Assembly (NCBI RefSeq): GCF_000423745.1
Contig: NZ_AUIO01000004.1
Span: 107,870 to 171,869 of the forward strand
Length of the DNA: 64,000 bases
Source: Streptococcus plurextorum DSM 22810
GTDB lineage: Bacteria; Bacillota; Bacilli; Lactobacillales; Streptococcaceae
Direction of reading: 5' to 3'
In this document: piece after piece, positions 18,033 to 27,600 of the stretch
Layout of the letters: every line of letters begins with the position of its first letter
How positions within the stretch are numbered: the stretch's first letter is position 1
Program-made: the position numbers and the translations under genes
The notes under the pieces: model-generated
What the model saw: only the letters and a program-made list of their open reading frames with translations
Databases searched by the model: none
Told to the model about the DNA's origin: nothing

Positions 18033-20672
18033 TTATTTAGCCTCATACCAGTTTCCACCTGTCTCGGCTTCGGCGATGAGGGGAACCGCTAGTTCTACAG
18101 CTGATTGCATCGTATCCTGGACTAAAGTTGTCACAGCATCTAGCTCATCTTTTGGCACTTCAAGAACAATTTCATCGTGTACTTGGAGCAACATTTTAGC
18201 CTTGTAGCCGGCGGCAAGCAAAGCCTTATCTAGGTTAATCATCGCGATTTTGAGAATGTCAGCTGCGCTCCCTTGAATCGGTGAGTTGATGGCTGTTCGT
18301 TCTGCAAAATTACGGACATTGAAGTTGCGTGAGTTGATATCAGGTAATTCGCGACGGCGCTTAAAGAGGGTTTCGACGTAACCTTTGTCTTTAGCATCAC
18401 GAACCACTGACTCCATATAATCTTTAATGCCTGGATAACGTTTGAAATAGGTATCGATGTATTCTTTAGCTTGCTTTCGGAAAATCCCAAGGTTATTGGC
18501 CAAGCCAAAATCAGAAATCCCATAAACGATACCAAAGTTGACTGCCTTGGCATTGCGACGATCATTATCTGTCACATCTTCTGGTCTTTCAATTCCAAAA
18601 ACACGCATAGCCGTTGCGGTATGAATGTCCGCGCCCTCATTAAAGGCAGCGATGAGGTGCTCATCTTTTGAGATATGGGCTAAGACCCGCAGTTCGATTT
18701 GTGAATAGTCAGAACTCAGTAGCACAGCATCTTCAGAAGATGGCACAAAAGCCTTACGGATCAAGCGCCCTTGCTCTAGACGAATGGGAATATTCTGCAA
18801 GTTGGGATCAATGGAAGACAAACGACCGGTCTGAGTTAAATCTTGTACGTAACGGGTATGAATCTTGCCATCAGCCAAGATATAATTGGGCAGACCTAGA
18901 AGGTAGGTAGATTGCAGCTTGGTGATTTGACGGTATTCTAAAATCTTAGAGACTATAGGAGCGATCGGGGCGAGACGTTCCAAGACGTCTACAGCTGTCG
19001 AATAACCAGTCTTGGTTTTTTTAGTGTATTCAAGTGGCAGTCCCATCTTGTCGAAAAGGACTTCTCCCAGTTGTTTTGGCGAGTTGATGTTGAAATCAAA
19101 TCCCGCCATTTCATAGATTTCCTGTGTCAAGCGGTCAATAACGACTTGGTTTTCGATAGCCATTTCAGCTAAGGTGCCACTTTTGACGGTAATGCCTGCG
19201 ATTTCCATCTTAGCCAAGACATTTGCCAGTGGTTGCTCCATGTCAAAAAGCAGGTCTGACTGACCGTTTTCAGCCAGTTTGTCAAGCATGGTAGTTTTGG
19301 ATGCTATCAAGACTTTGACTTTTTTGGCTAAATGGCTGAGCAGTACGTCTTTTTCTGGAACAGCACGTTTAGCGCCTTTTCCATAGACAACTTCATCTGT
19401 TTCAAGAGGCAGAGCAGTATAGAGACGAGCGATTGTTGACAGTTCATTGTCTTCGACGGTTGAAAGAAGGTACTTGGCCAGACGAGCATCAAAGGCGAGA
19501 GTTGGCAAATCAATCCCCAAACGATTGAGCAAAACTTTTCCGCGTTTAAAATCATAGGTGTTGATAGCAGAGCTTAGAGCTTTTTGGAAAGGCTCCGATG
19601 ACAGCAAGGTCAAATCCGTAGAGGCATAGATAGTGTCAGCATTCCCCCAAGCAAAACCAATCATGTCTTCCATGTGGTAGTTATCGTTGAGGATTTCAAA
19701 ATAAAAGAAATCGTCTACCGTAAAATGGTCTGAGCTGACCTGCTCAGGCTCAGTGTAAGCCACATCAAAGGTCTCAAGGACAGCCTCGCCAGCTAGGGCA
19801 TTTTTAAACTGGACAAAGCCCATGTCATCGTAAAAACGAGCTAATTTTTCCAAATCAGGTCCTGCAAAAAGGGTATCGTCAAGGCTGATTTCAATAGGTG
19901 CTTGGGTATTAATGGTAGCAAGGGTCTTAGAAAGGAAAGCCTGTTCTTTATCCATGATAAGGTTTTCTTTCATTTTAGAGGCTTTCATGCTATCGATATT
20001 GTCATAAATGCCCTCCAAGCTACCGTATTCGTGTAGGAGTTTAAGACCAGTTTTTTCACCAATTTTGGTCACACCTGGGATGTTGTCAGAAGCATCTCCC
20101 ATAAGTGCTTTTAAATCGATAAACTGATCTGGCGTGATGCCCATTTTTTCCATCAGGTAAGCGGGAGTAAATTCTTCGAATTCAGCGACCCCTTTCTTAG
20201 AAATCTCGACAATGGTATTTTCGTCGGTCAACTGAACCAAGTCTTTGTCTCCGCTGACAATGGTCACCTCAAAAGGCCTGTCAGATCGCTCTGCCATTTT
20301 GTCCAAGGTGCCGATAATATCGTCTGCTTCGTAGTTAGTAAGGTCATAATAAGAAATGCCACGTGCTGCAAGCATTTCTCGAATATAGGGAAATTGCTCA
20401 CGAAATTCCTCAGGCGTCTTGGCACGACCCGCCTTGTAATCGGCGTACATTTCCGTACGAAAAGTCGTCTTACCAGCATCAAACGCGACTAATATATGAG
20501 TAGGCTGGATGCGTTCAATCAGGTGATCTAGCATTAGGTGAAAGCCGTAGATGGCATTAGTGTGTAGCCCTTTACTGTTTTTAAAACGATCAATTTGATT
20601 GTAAAGGGCAAAGAAGGCACGAAAGGCTACAGAAGAGCCGTCAATAAGTAATAGTTTATTCTTAGTTTCCAT
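18033..20672 (-). CDS. polA: DNA polymerase I
   Basis: Repair and Okazaki-fragment polymerase, 879 residues. An N-terminal 5'-3' nuclease domain (LLLIDGSSVAFRAF; VSGDKDLVQL) leads into a central domain that lacks clear 3'-5' exonuclease acidic motifs, as is usual in streptococci. The polymerase domain has motif A SSDYSQIELRVLAHI, motif B RRNAKAVNFGIVYG and motif C QVHDEIVLE. I use the ATG at 20672, which matches the N-terminus of relatives. An extended -10 (TGCTATAAT) ends 6 bases before this ATG, so the mRNA probably starts at the A of the start codon and is leaderless. Confidence 0.95.
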   Translation of the reverse strand: METKNKLLLIDGSSVAFRAFFALYNQIDRFKNSKGLHTNAIYGFHLMLDHLIERIQPTHILVAFDAGKTTFRTEMYADYKAGRAKTPEEFREQFPYIREMLAARGISYYDLTNYEADDIIGTLDKMAERSDRPFEVTIVSGDKDLVQLTDENTIVEISKKGVAEFEEFTPAYLMEKMGITPDQFIDLKALMGDASDNIPGVTKIGEKTGLKLLHEYGSLEGIYDNIDSMKASKMKENLIMDKEQAFLSKTLATINTQAPIEISLDDTLFAGPDLEKLARFYDDMGFVQFKNALAGEAVLETFDVAYTEPEQVSSDHFTVDDFFYFEILNDNYHMEDMIGFAWGNADTIYASTDLTLLSSEPFQKALSSAINTYDFKRGKVLLNRLGIDLPTLAFDARLAKYLLSTVEDNELSTIARLYTALPLETDEVVYGKGAKRAVPEKDVLLSHLAKKVKVLIASKTTMLDKLAENGQSDLLFDMEQPLANVLAKMEIAGITVKSGTLAEMAIENQVVIDRLTQEIYEMAGFDFNINSPKQLGEVLFDKMGLPLEYTKKTKTGYSTAVDVLERLAPIAPIVSKILEYRQITKLQSTYLLGLPNYILADGKIHTRYVQDLTQTGRLSSIDPNLQNIPIRLEQGRLIRKAFVPSSEDAVLLSSDYSQIELRVLAHISKDEHLIAAFNEGADIHTATAMRVFGIERPEDVTDNDRRNAKAVNFGIVYGISDFGLANNLGIFRKQAKEYIDTYFKRYPGIKDYMESVVRDAKDKGYVETLFKRRRELPDINSRNFNVRNFAERTAINSPIQGSAADILKIAMINLDKALLAAGYKAKMLLQVHDEIVLEVPKDELDAVTTLVQDTMQSAVELAVPLIAEAETGGNWYEAK

Positions 20673-20678
20673 AGGCTT

Positions 20679-20687
20679 ATTATAGCA
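20679..20687 (-). promoter_or_regulatory. polA extended -10, placed for a leaderless mRNA
   Basis: On the minus strand TGCTATAAT occupies 20687-20679. The seventh base after the -10 hexamer is the A of the polA ATG at 20672. There is no ribosome site between them. Confidence 0.65.
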
Positions 20688-20711
20688 TAATGGAGCAATA
20701 AGCGTGAACAA

Positions 20712-21155
20712 TTCAATCTCTCTAAGGCTTCTTATCTTAACGTGTCATCAAAAAGATAGAGTCAATCTCAAAGAACAAAATAAGGTCACGCTGAAAGCAA
20801 TAACAAAAAGTGATAGCAGCGCCACTATCATCGAACTATTGAGAGAGCAACTAGTAGTTATAGTGGCTTAAATGTTGCTAGCTATTTTCACTAATATTAG
20901 CTTGATTTGATACGATGAAGGGACCTCTTGATGATGTAAGGTCACTCAAGTCATGGCGCGGGTAGGAAGACGGATTAGCTAAATAAAGAGCGTGACAAGT
21001 GATCTTTTTACACGTTCCTTCTCCTTTTCCAAAAGTGTTTGCTGAGCTTTTTTAACCGACTTGTTTCGTAAAAATTATGGGCAACTTTCACTAGGTAAAT
21101 TGGCCAACTTATGATAGAATAAAAAGGATGGAAAATAGAAATAAGGAGTGATTTT
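20712..21155. other. Long spacer between polA and pyrH, no gene seen
   Basis: I find no open frame with a ribosome site. There is a modest dyad at 20811-20835 (GATAG...CTATC) without a T-run. An extended -10 TGATAGAAT (21112-21120) is the likely pyrH promoter, with AAGGAG at 21142-21147 as its ribosome site. The bases between remain unexplained. Confidence 0.5.
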
Positions 21156-21884
21156 GTGGAACCCAAATACAAACGTGTCTTGATTAAATTATCAGGGGAA
21201 GCTTTAGCTGGGGAAAAAGGTGTTGGTATTGATTTGCCAACGGTTCAAGCCATGGCTAAAGAAATTGCAGAAGTGCACGCTTCAGGGATTCAGATTGGCT
21301 TGGTCATTGGTGGTGGTAACCTTTGGCGAGGAGAACCAGCTGCCGAGGCAGGTATGGATCGTGTTCAGGCAGACTACACAGGGATGCTTGGGACGGTTAT
21401 GAATGCTCTGGTGATGGCAGATAGTCTTCAACAGTATGGTGTTGATACACGTGTCCAAACCGCCATCGCCATGCAAAATGTAGCAGAGCCTTATATTCGG
21501 GGACGTGCCCTGCGTCATCTTGAAAAAGGTCGTATTGTGATTTTTGGTGCTGGTATCGGCTCTCCTTATTTCTCAACAGACACAACTGCTGCCCTTCGTG
21601 CAGCTGAGATTGAAGCGGATGCTATTCTCATGGCTAAGAATGGTGTGGACGGTGTCTATAATGACGACCCTCGTAAAAATGCTGATGCTGTCAAATTTGA
21701 CGAATTGACGCACGTAGAAGTGATTAAACAAGGCCTTAAAATCATGGATGCTACCGCCTCAACCCTTTCTATGGACAACGATATTGACTTGGTGGTCTTT
21801 AATATGAACGAACCAGGCAATATCAAGCGCGTGGTCTTTGGAGAAAACATCGGAACAACCGTTTCAAATAAGGCCAATAACTAA
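21156..21884 (+). CDS. pyrH: UMP kinase
   Basis: Phosphorylates UMP to UDP in pyrimidine nucleotide synthesis; hexameric amino-acid-kinase fold, 242 residues. Recognisable segments are [15 protein letters not shown] at the N-terminus, [12 protein letters not shown], and the [34 protein letters not shown] core. The start is GTG at 21156 behind AAGGAG. It is followed 42 bases later by frr, the common bacterial arrangement. Confidence 0.96.
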   Translation: MEPKYKRVLIKLSGEALAGEKGVGIDLPTVQAMAKEIAEVHASGIQIGLVIGGGNLWRGEPAAEAGMDRVQADYTGMLGTVMNALVMADSLQQYGVDTRVQTAIAMQNVAEPYIRGRALRHLEKGRIVIFGAGIGSPYFSTDTTAALRAAEIEADAILMAKNGVDGVYNDDPRKNADAVKFDELTHVEVIKQGLKIMDATASTLSMDNDIDLVVFNMNEPGNIKRVVFGENIGTTVSNKANN

Positions 21885-21926
21885 ATGGCTAGTGTCATTA
21901 CAAATAGATAAAGAAAAGGAAACATT

Positions 21927-22484
21927 ATGGCAAACCCAATTATTGCAAAAGCTCAAGAACGTTTTACCCACTCACACGAGTCATTGGCGCGTGAATTTGC
22001 TGCTATCCGTGCAGGTCGTGCTAATGCTAGCCTCTTAGACCGTATTCAAGTAGAGTACTACGGAGCACCAACGCCGCTTAACCAATTGGCTTCTATCACC
22101 GTGCCAGAAGCTCGTGTTCTTCTCATTACACCGTTTGACAAGTCAGTTTTGAAAGATATTGAGCGCGCGATCAATGAGTCAGATTTAGGCATTAACCCTG
22201 CAAACGACGGTTCTGTGGTGCGTTTGGTTATTCCTGCTTTGACTGAAGAAACACGTAAAGAATTAGCCAAAGAAGTGAAAAAAGTTGGTGAAAATGCCAA
22301 AGTGGCTATCCGTAACATCCGTCGTGATGCTATGGATGAGGCTAAAAAGCAAGAAAAGGCTAAAGAAATCACGGAAGACGAACTTAAAACGCTTGAAAAA
22401 GACATTCAAAAAGCGACAGATGATGCTGTTAAGAAAATTGACAGCATGACTGCGGACAAAGAAAAAGAACTCCTAACTGTCTAA
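21927..22484 (+). CDS. frr: Ribosome recycling factor
   Basis: Splits post-termination ribosomes together with EF-G. The 185 residues are the usual length and show the family pattern ([33 protein letters not shown], and the lysine-rich helical C-terminus with [12 protein letters not shown]). AAAGGA precedes the ATG. It lies in a pyrH-frr unit. A purine/pyrimidine hairpin (GAGGAGG 22506-22512 with CCTCCTC 22524-22530) follows and may act as a weak terminator. Confidence 0.96.
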   Translation: MANPIIAKAQERFTHSHESLAREFAAIRAGRANASLLDRIQVEYYGAPTPLNQLASITVPEARVLLITPFDKSVLKDIERAINESDLGINPANDGSVVRLVIPALTEETRKELAKEVKKVGENAKVAIRNIRRDAMDEAKKQEKAKEITEDELKTLEKDIQKATDDAVKKIDSMTADKEKELLTV

Positions 22485-22550
22485 GGGGTTAATAAGATAA
22501 GTCATGAGGAGGTGGAGGATCTGCCTCCTCCATTTTATAGGGAATTAACG

Positions 22551-23405
22551 ATGAATACACTATTAGCAACTGTTCTCACGGGTCTTGTGACAGATGAGAA
22601 TGATCAATTTTACTTTGTGCAAAAAGATGGTTTGACCTTTGCACTTGCAAAAACCGAAGGTGACTTCAAGCTGGGTCAGTCTGTGTCAGGTTTTGCCTAT
22701 ACAGACATGAAGCAAAAACTCCGTCTGACAACTATGGAAGTGACGGCCAGTCGGACCAGCTTTGGTTGGGGGACGGTCACTGAAGTTCGCAAGGACTTGG
22801 GTGTTTTTCTGGATACTGGTTTGCCAGACAAGCAGGTGGTGGTTTCCTTGGATATTCTGCCAGAAATCAAGGAACTTTGGCCTAAAAAGGGTGACCAGCT
22901 CTATGTCAAGTTGACGGTGGATAAGAAGGATCGGATTTGGGCCCTTCCGGCTTTTCAGGAGGACTTTCAAAAGTTGGCTGGTCCTGCTTATGACAATATG
23001 CAAAATCAGACGGTACGTGCCATTGTCTATCGCTTGAAACTGAGTGGGACCTTTGTCTATCTGCCTGACAATAATATGCTGGGCTTTATCCACCCAAATG
23101 AGCGGTTTTCGGAGCCGCGTTTGGGTCAGGTAGTGGAAGCTCGGGTCGTTGGTTATCGGGCGGTGGATCGGACCTTGAATTTGTCTTTGAAACCACGCTC
23201 ATTTGAGATGTTGGAAAATGATGCTCAGATGATTTTGACCTATCTGGAAAGCAATGGTGGCTTTATGACCTTGAACGACAAGTCTGCTCCGGAAGATATC
23301 AAGAGCACCTTTGGTATTTCCAAGGGACAATTCAAAAAGGCTCTTGGTGGGCTGATGAAGGCTGGAAGGGTCAAGCAGGACGCCGTTGGTACGGAGTTAA
23401 TCTAG
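22551..23405 (+). CDS. cvfB: S1-domain RNA-binding protein, CvfB family
   Basis: 284 residues with several S1-like OB folds and a C-terminal winged helix (FGISKGQFKKALGGLMKAGRV), as in CvfB/YitL. Relatives bind RNA and influence virulence gene expression in staphylococci and streptococci. I choose the ATG at 22551, which gives the family N-terminus MNTLLATVLTGLVTDEN; the in-frame GTG at 22512 lies in the hairpin. The ribosome site AGGGA is weak. panE-like gene follows after 9 bases. Confidence 0.9.
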   Translation: MNTLLATVLTGLVTDENDQFYFVQKDGLTFALAKTEGDFKLGQSVSGFAYTDMKQKLRLTTMEVTASRTSFGWGTVTEVRKDLGVFLDTGLPDKQVVVSLDILPEIKELWPKKGDQLYVKLTVDKKDRIWALPAFQEDFQKLAGPAYDNMQNQTVRAIVYRLKLSGTFVYLPDNNMLGFIHPNERFSEPRLGQVVEARVVGYRAVDRTLNLSLKPRSFEMLENDAQMILTYLESNGGFMTLNDKSAPEDIKSTFGISKGQFKKALGGLMKAGRVKQDAVGTELI

Positions 23406-23414
23406 GAGGTTGTT

Positions 23415-24335
23415 ATGTTAGTCTATATCGCAGGTAGTGGGGCCATGGGCTGTCGTTTTGGTTATCGTTTGTCTAAGACGGAACACGAGGTCATTCTTTT
23501 GGACAACTGGGAGGCTCATATCGAGGCGATTCGCAGTCAGGGGCTGAAGGTGACGGGGGATTTTGAGGAAACGGTTCAGCTACCGATTATGAAGCCGACG
23601 GAGGCGACGCGAGAGGCGGATTTGATTATCCTCTTGACCAAGGCGGATCAGTTGCCTAAGATGTTGCAGGATATCAAGGGGATTATTGGGAAAGATACCA
23701 AGGTCCTTAGTCTGCTCAATGGTCTGGGGCATGCGACAACCATGCGGCGTTATGTGCCTGATGAAAGCATTATGGTCGGTGTGACCATTTGGTTGGCCCA
23801 GTTAAAAGGGCCAGGTCATGCACATTTGCAGGGACCAGGCTCGCTATCAGTGCAAAATCTGGTCGGTGACGGTCAATCTGCGGCAGCCATTATTGAGATG
23901 TTTAATGAGGCTGGGCTCAATGCGACCTACGATGAGCAGGTGATTGGTGCCATTTGGCAAAAAGCCTGTGTCAACGGGGTCATGAATCCGACCTGTACTA
24001 TTTTGGACTGTACCATTGGTGAGTTATTCGGTACAGAAGGTGGTCTGAATTTGGTGCAGGGTATTTTCAAGGAATTTATCGCTGTGGCCAAGGCGGAAAC
24101 AGATGTAATTGATGAAGCTGCTATTTGGAAGTACATCATGGATGCCTCCAAGAAGGCTTCTAATCATTACCCGTCCATGCATCAGGACTTGGTCCAACAT
24201 GGGCGTAAGACGGAAATTGATTATCTCAATGGAGCTGTTGTCTTCAAGGGCAGACGGGCAGGTATTCCTACGCCTTATTGCCAAATGATTACAGAAATGG
24301 TTCATGCAAAAGAAAGTATTCTGGGACTGCGTTGA
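23415..24335 (+). CDS. Ketopantoate reductase family protein (PanE/ApbA)
   Basis: NADPH-dependent 2-dehydropantoate 2-reductase family, 306 residues. The N-terminal nucleotide-binding motif GSGAMGCRFG is at 7-16, and the helical C-terminal domain contains WQKACVNGVMNPTCTILDCTIGELF and HPSMHQDL-like (NHYPSMHQDLV) residues. It follows cvfB with AGGAGG at its start. True PanE activity in pantothenate synthesis is plausible, but related reductases with other substrates exist, so I leave the symbol blank. Confidence 0.85.
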   Translation: MLVYIAGSGAMGCRFGYRLSKTEHEVILLDNWEAHIEAIRSQGLKVTGDFEETVQLPIMKPTEATREADLIILLTKADQLPKMLQDIKGIIGKDTKVLSLLNGLGHATTMRRYVPDESIMVGVTIWLAQLKGPGHAHLQGPGSLSVQNLVGDGQSAAAIIEMFNEAGLNATYDEQVIGAIWQKACVNGVMNPTCTILDCTIGELFGTEGGLNLVQGIFKEFIAVAKAETDVIDEAAIWKYIMDASKKASNHYPSMHQDLVQHGRKTEIDYLNGAVVFKGRRAGIPTPYCQMITEMVHAKESILGLR

Positions 24336-24385
24336 TAGCAACTAAGAAGAGATGTTATTAAGGTTACCTGCTGTTTTGTAGAGCA

Positions 24386-24497
24386 CCTATTGTCGACTTT
24401 CAATCTTTTAAATCAGAATGAAACACGCTTTTATGGGCAGATTAGGGACTTTTCGCAGAAGGAAGTCACACCTATTTTGTTGAAGCCTAGCAGATAA
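24386..24497 (+). pseudogene. Possible gene remnant
   Basis: A short stretch translates to protein-like sequence (FVEHLLSTFNLLNQNE, then RFYGQIRDFSQKEVTPILL) and ends TAA at 24495-24497. It has no start or ribosome site, and I do not recognise it. It may be the tail of a lost gene. A weak hairpin (GGCTG 24511-24515 with CAGCC 24525-24529, then a T-run) follows. Confidence 0.25.
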
Positions 24498-24622
24498 ATA
24501 CAAGTATTGGGGCTGGACCTGTGTCAGCCTCTTTTTGTACCCGATTTTTTCGATTTAATCGATTGCTGATTAAGGAAAGATGTTGTGAAGTGTTTAAAGA
24601 AAAAGCAAAGTTTGTAGAATAA

Positions 24623-24643
24623 TATATCAATATTTGATATACT
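24623..24643 (+). promoter_or_regulatory. Promoter and palindromic operator of the metalloprotease gene
   Basis: TATATCAA (24623-24630), TAT, TTGATATA (24634-24641) is a perfect 8-3-8 palindrome. Its right arm overlaps an extended -10 TGATATACT (24635-24643). A bound protein would occlude the promoter, so repression by an unknown regulator is likely. Confidence 0.55.
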
Positions 24644-24694
24644 AGATGAGGTCATTATTCATTACGAACATGAAGACAACTAGGAGGAGTGACT

Positions 24695-27600
24695 ATGCCT
24701 ATGAAAAATGAACAGCGTTCGATTTTTTCCATTCGGAAATTAACGGTTGGTGTCGTTTCCTTATGTATCGGGCTAGGGCTATTTTCTCTGAATAGCTCTT
24801 GCAGTTTAGTTGAGGCAAGTGAACGGATTGCCAGAGTGGATCAGGAAGTTCACTTTCAATATGTCTTGGAGGAAGAGCTGACAGAGGAAGAAAAGAGCAG
24901 GATTGTCCAAGCCTTGCCTGAGCAATTACGGCAAGAAGCAACGTATTTTTTGGTCTATCGTCCTCGTGTATCAAAGGCTCTGCCTACAACTGGGGATAAG
25001 TTTTCATCAGCCCCACTTTGGTTTGCGGCAGGTTTTTTGGTTATCGCTGTGACAGCGTTTGGGTCAAAGAAGGCTCGTATTTACGGTCTCTTTTGTTTGA
25101 TGATTGGCGGCAGTGTCCTCTCTGTTTTTGAGGTGGAGGCTATTACAGGTCAGGCTCTAGCTGCTTATAATCAAACCAAACGATTGAAGGCGGGAGATTC
25201 CTTGCCGGATGGGAAGTTGCAGTTGGTAGACTATGACTTTGTCGGCTATATCCTTGAAGAAGGACAATTTACCAAGGAAATCCGTCCAAAGAGTGAGGAG
25301 CAGGGACCGGAAGTTGAGACGCTTGAGCCCTCGGCTGAGTCTTTTGGTTCAGACAGTAGGGATTTGCTTTCTACGGGACTGGAAAATGAGGCTATTGCCC
25401 CAGAGAGACGGTATCGAGAGGAACGTCTGCCTTTACCTCTGGAACAAATGGTAGTCGAAGATGCCCAATTGCCTTCGGGTCAGGAGAGAATAGAGGCAGG
25501 GGTTGCAGGAACTCGTATCAATCGTTATGAAGAAATCTGGCTAGACGGTAGACTCTTGTCTAGTCAATTAATAGAAACGATGGAAGAGGCAGGAAAACCT
25601 GAGATTATCTATCGTGGGACAAAGGTAGAGCTGTCTGAAGAGCAGCCATTCCTCACTGAACTTCCTACTACCGCTCCGCAAATCCTCCCTCCAACCCAGC
25701 TGGAATTTAGTCTGGCAGAACGGGTAGACCGGCAACCCCTTGCCATTCCTGAAGAAATGATAGAGACAGACCGTCTGGCTCAGGGTGAAAGAGAAATTGT
25801 TGAAGGTCAGGAAGGCTGGTTGGAGATCACCTATCAGGATGTTGTGGTTTCAGGCCAAGTCGTAGCCAGCAATGAAATCAGTCGTCAGGAAACGCCTCCT
25901 GTAAGTCGCAAGATTTATGTGGGAACTCGTGTGGATTCCGCCACTGAGGATCTCAGTCAAACAGAACCGCTGGAAGTCCAGGTTCCTACTACAGCTCCGC
26001 AAAGTCTTCCTCCAGTCCAGCTGGAATTTAGTTTGGCAGAACGGGTAGACCGGCAGTCCCTTGCCATTCCTGAGGAAATGATAGAGACAGACCGTCTGGC
26101 TCAGGGCGAGAGGGAGGTTGTTGAAGGCCAGGAAGGCTGGTTGGACATCACCTATCAGGATGTTGTGGTTTCAGGTCAGGTTGTAGCCAGCAATGAAATC
26201 AGTCGTCAGGAAACGCCTCCTGTAAGCCGTAAGATTTACGTGGGGACTCGTGTGGATTCCAAAGTTGTTGCTCCATTGACACATCATCTACCAGACGCGA
26301 CGCTTATCACCGAAGAGGTTTCTATTCCTTATGTTCATCAGGAAGCCACGGATCCTGATTTGTCTCAGGGTGAGAGTCGTGTTGTTCCAGGTCAAGTGGG
26401 TCTTCAGCGTTTGACTTATGCGGAGCTGGATGGTATTCGCACACTCATAGCAACTGAGGAAGTGCGGGCACCGCAGGCTCAGATTACCTACCGCGGAACC
26501 CGTGTGGTTGAGGAGAGTATTGAGGAGGAACTGCCTCTGGTTGAACGGATTATTGAGCATGAGGATCAATATGAGGACTACCTTTGGGTCGAACAGACAG
26601 GACGTCCTGGTCGCAGACGAAAAATCTACCAGAATGGCCAGTTTATCAGAGAGGAAGAACTGGATGCTGGTCAGGAGCGGATTGTACACAAGGGAACAAA
26701 ACCGATTCAAGGAAGTCTGGTTGACAGGGTTAGAGAAGAGCTAGCTTATCAACTTATTTTCCAAGCCGATTCGGAACTGGATTATGGCATTCGAGAAGAA
26801 AGTGGCGGTCAGCTTGGTGAGGAGATATATGAGGTTACCTATCGAACGGTGAAGGGGCAAATCGCAGAAGAACTGGATAGACGATTGCTATCACGCACCG
26901 CTGCGGTTGATAAAGTGATCAGAGTTGGTACCAAGCCGACAGAGGAGATTGAGACAGAGGCTTTGGCTCCTGTCTATCAGGCAGATGAAAATCTTGTTCT
27001 CAATCAGCAAGTCCCACTCAGTCCAGGTCGGGAGAGAGTGCGGGTTTATCGGACGACCTACCATTTGGATCAGGCGACTGGTCAGCTTACCAGTCAGCGA
27101 GACCAGGGGCAAGTGAGAGATCCAGGTCAGGCTCCGATTGTGCGAGTGGGAACCCAGGCTACTATTGAGCTTGTGCGAGAAAGTCTGCCTATGGTCTACC
27201 AGGCAGATAGCAGTAGACCGATATCAAGTCCTCATTTGCACCAAGCAGGTCGGGACAAGGTCACACGTCTGACGACAACCTATAGCCTGAATGAGCAAAC
27301 TGGAGAGACCAGTCCGCTTGTGACGACCAGTCAGGTGATTGATGTAGGTCAAGCAGGTCAGATATTAGTTGGTGCGGCACCAAGTGTGCGACAAGAGTCG
27401 CTTGATTTACCGACGATTTATAGAGAACGGGCAGATGAGGAGCCACCGTATCGGGTGGAGCTTACCCCAGCAAGACCAAAACGGACGGACTATGTGACGA
27501 CCTATCAGGTTGATGCTCAGACAGGCCAGCTCATTCCGCAGGCAGAAACAAGTATCCTGGTGGATTCAGGGCAATCCGCTGTCTATGAAGTTGGCATTAA

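Noticed and set aside
20712..21155. A riboswitch or T-box before pyrH
   Set aside because: I see no T-box motif, no anti-terminator pair and no terminator with T-run; only a weak dyad.
24983..25000. LPTTG as a C-terminal sortase anchor implying a short protein
   Set aside because: It lies at residues 96-100, followed by two membrane helices and a continuous 3500-residue extracellular part. This N-terminal layout is characteristic of the M26 family, so there is no frameshift or truncation.
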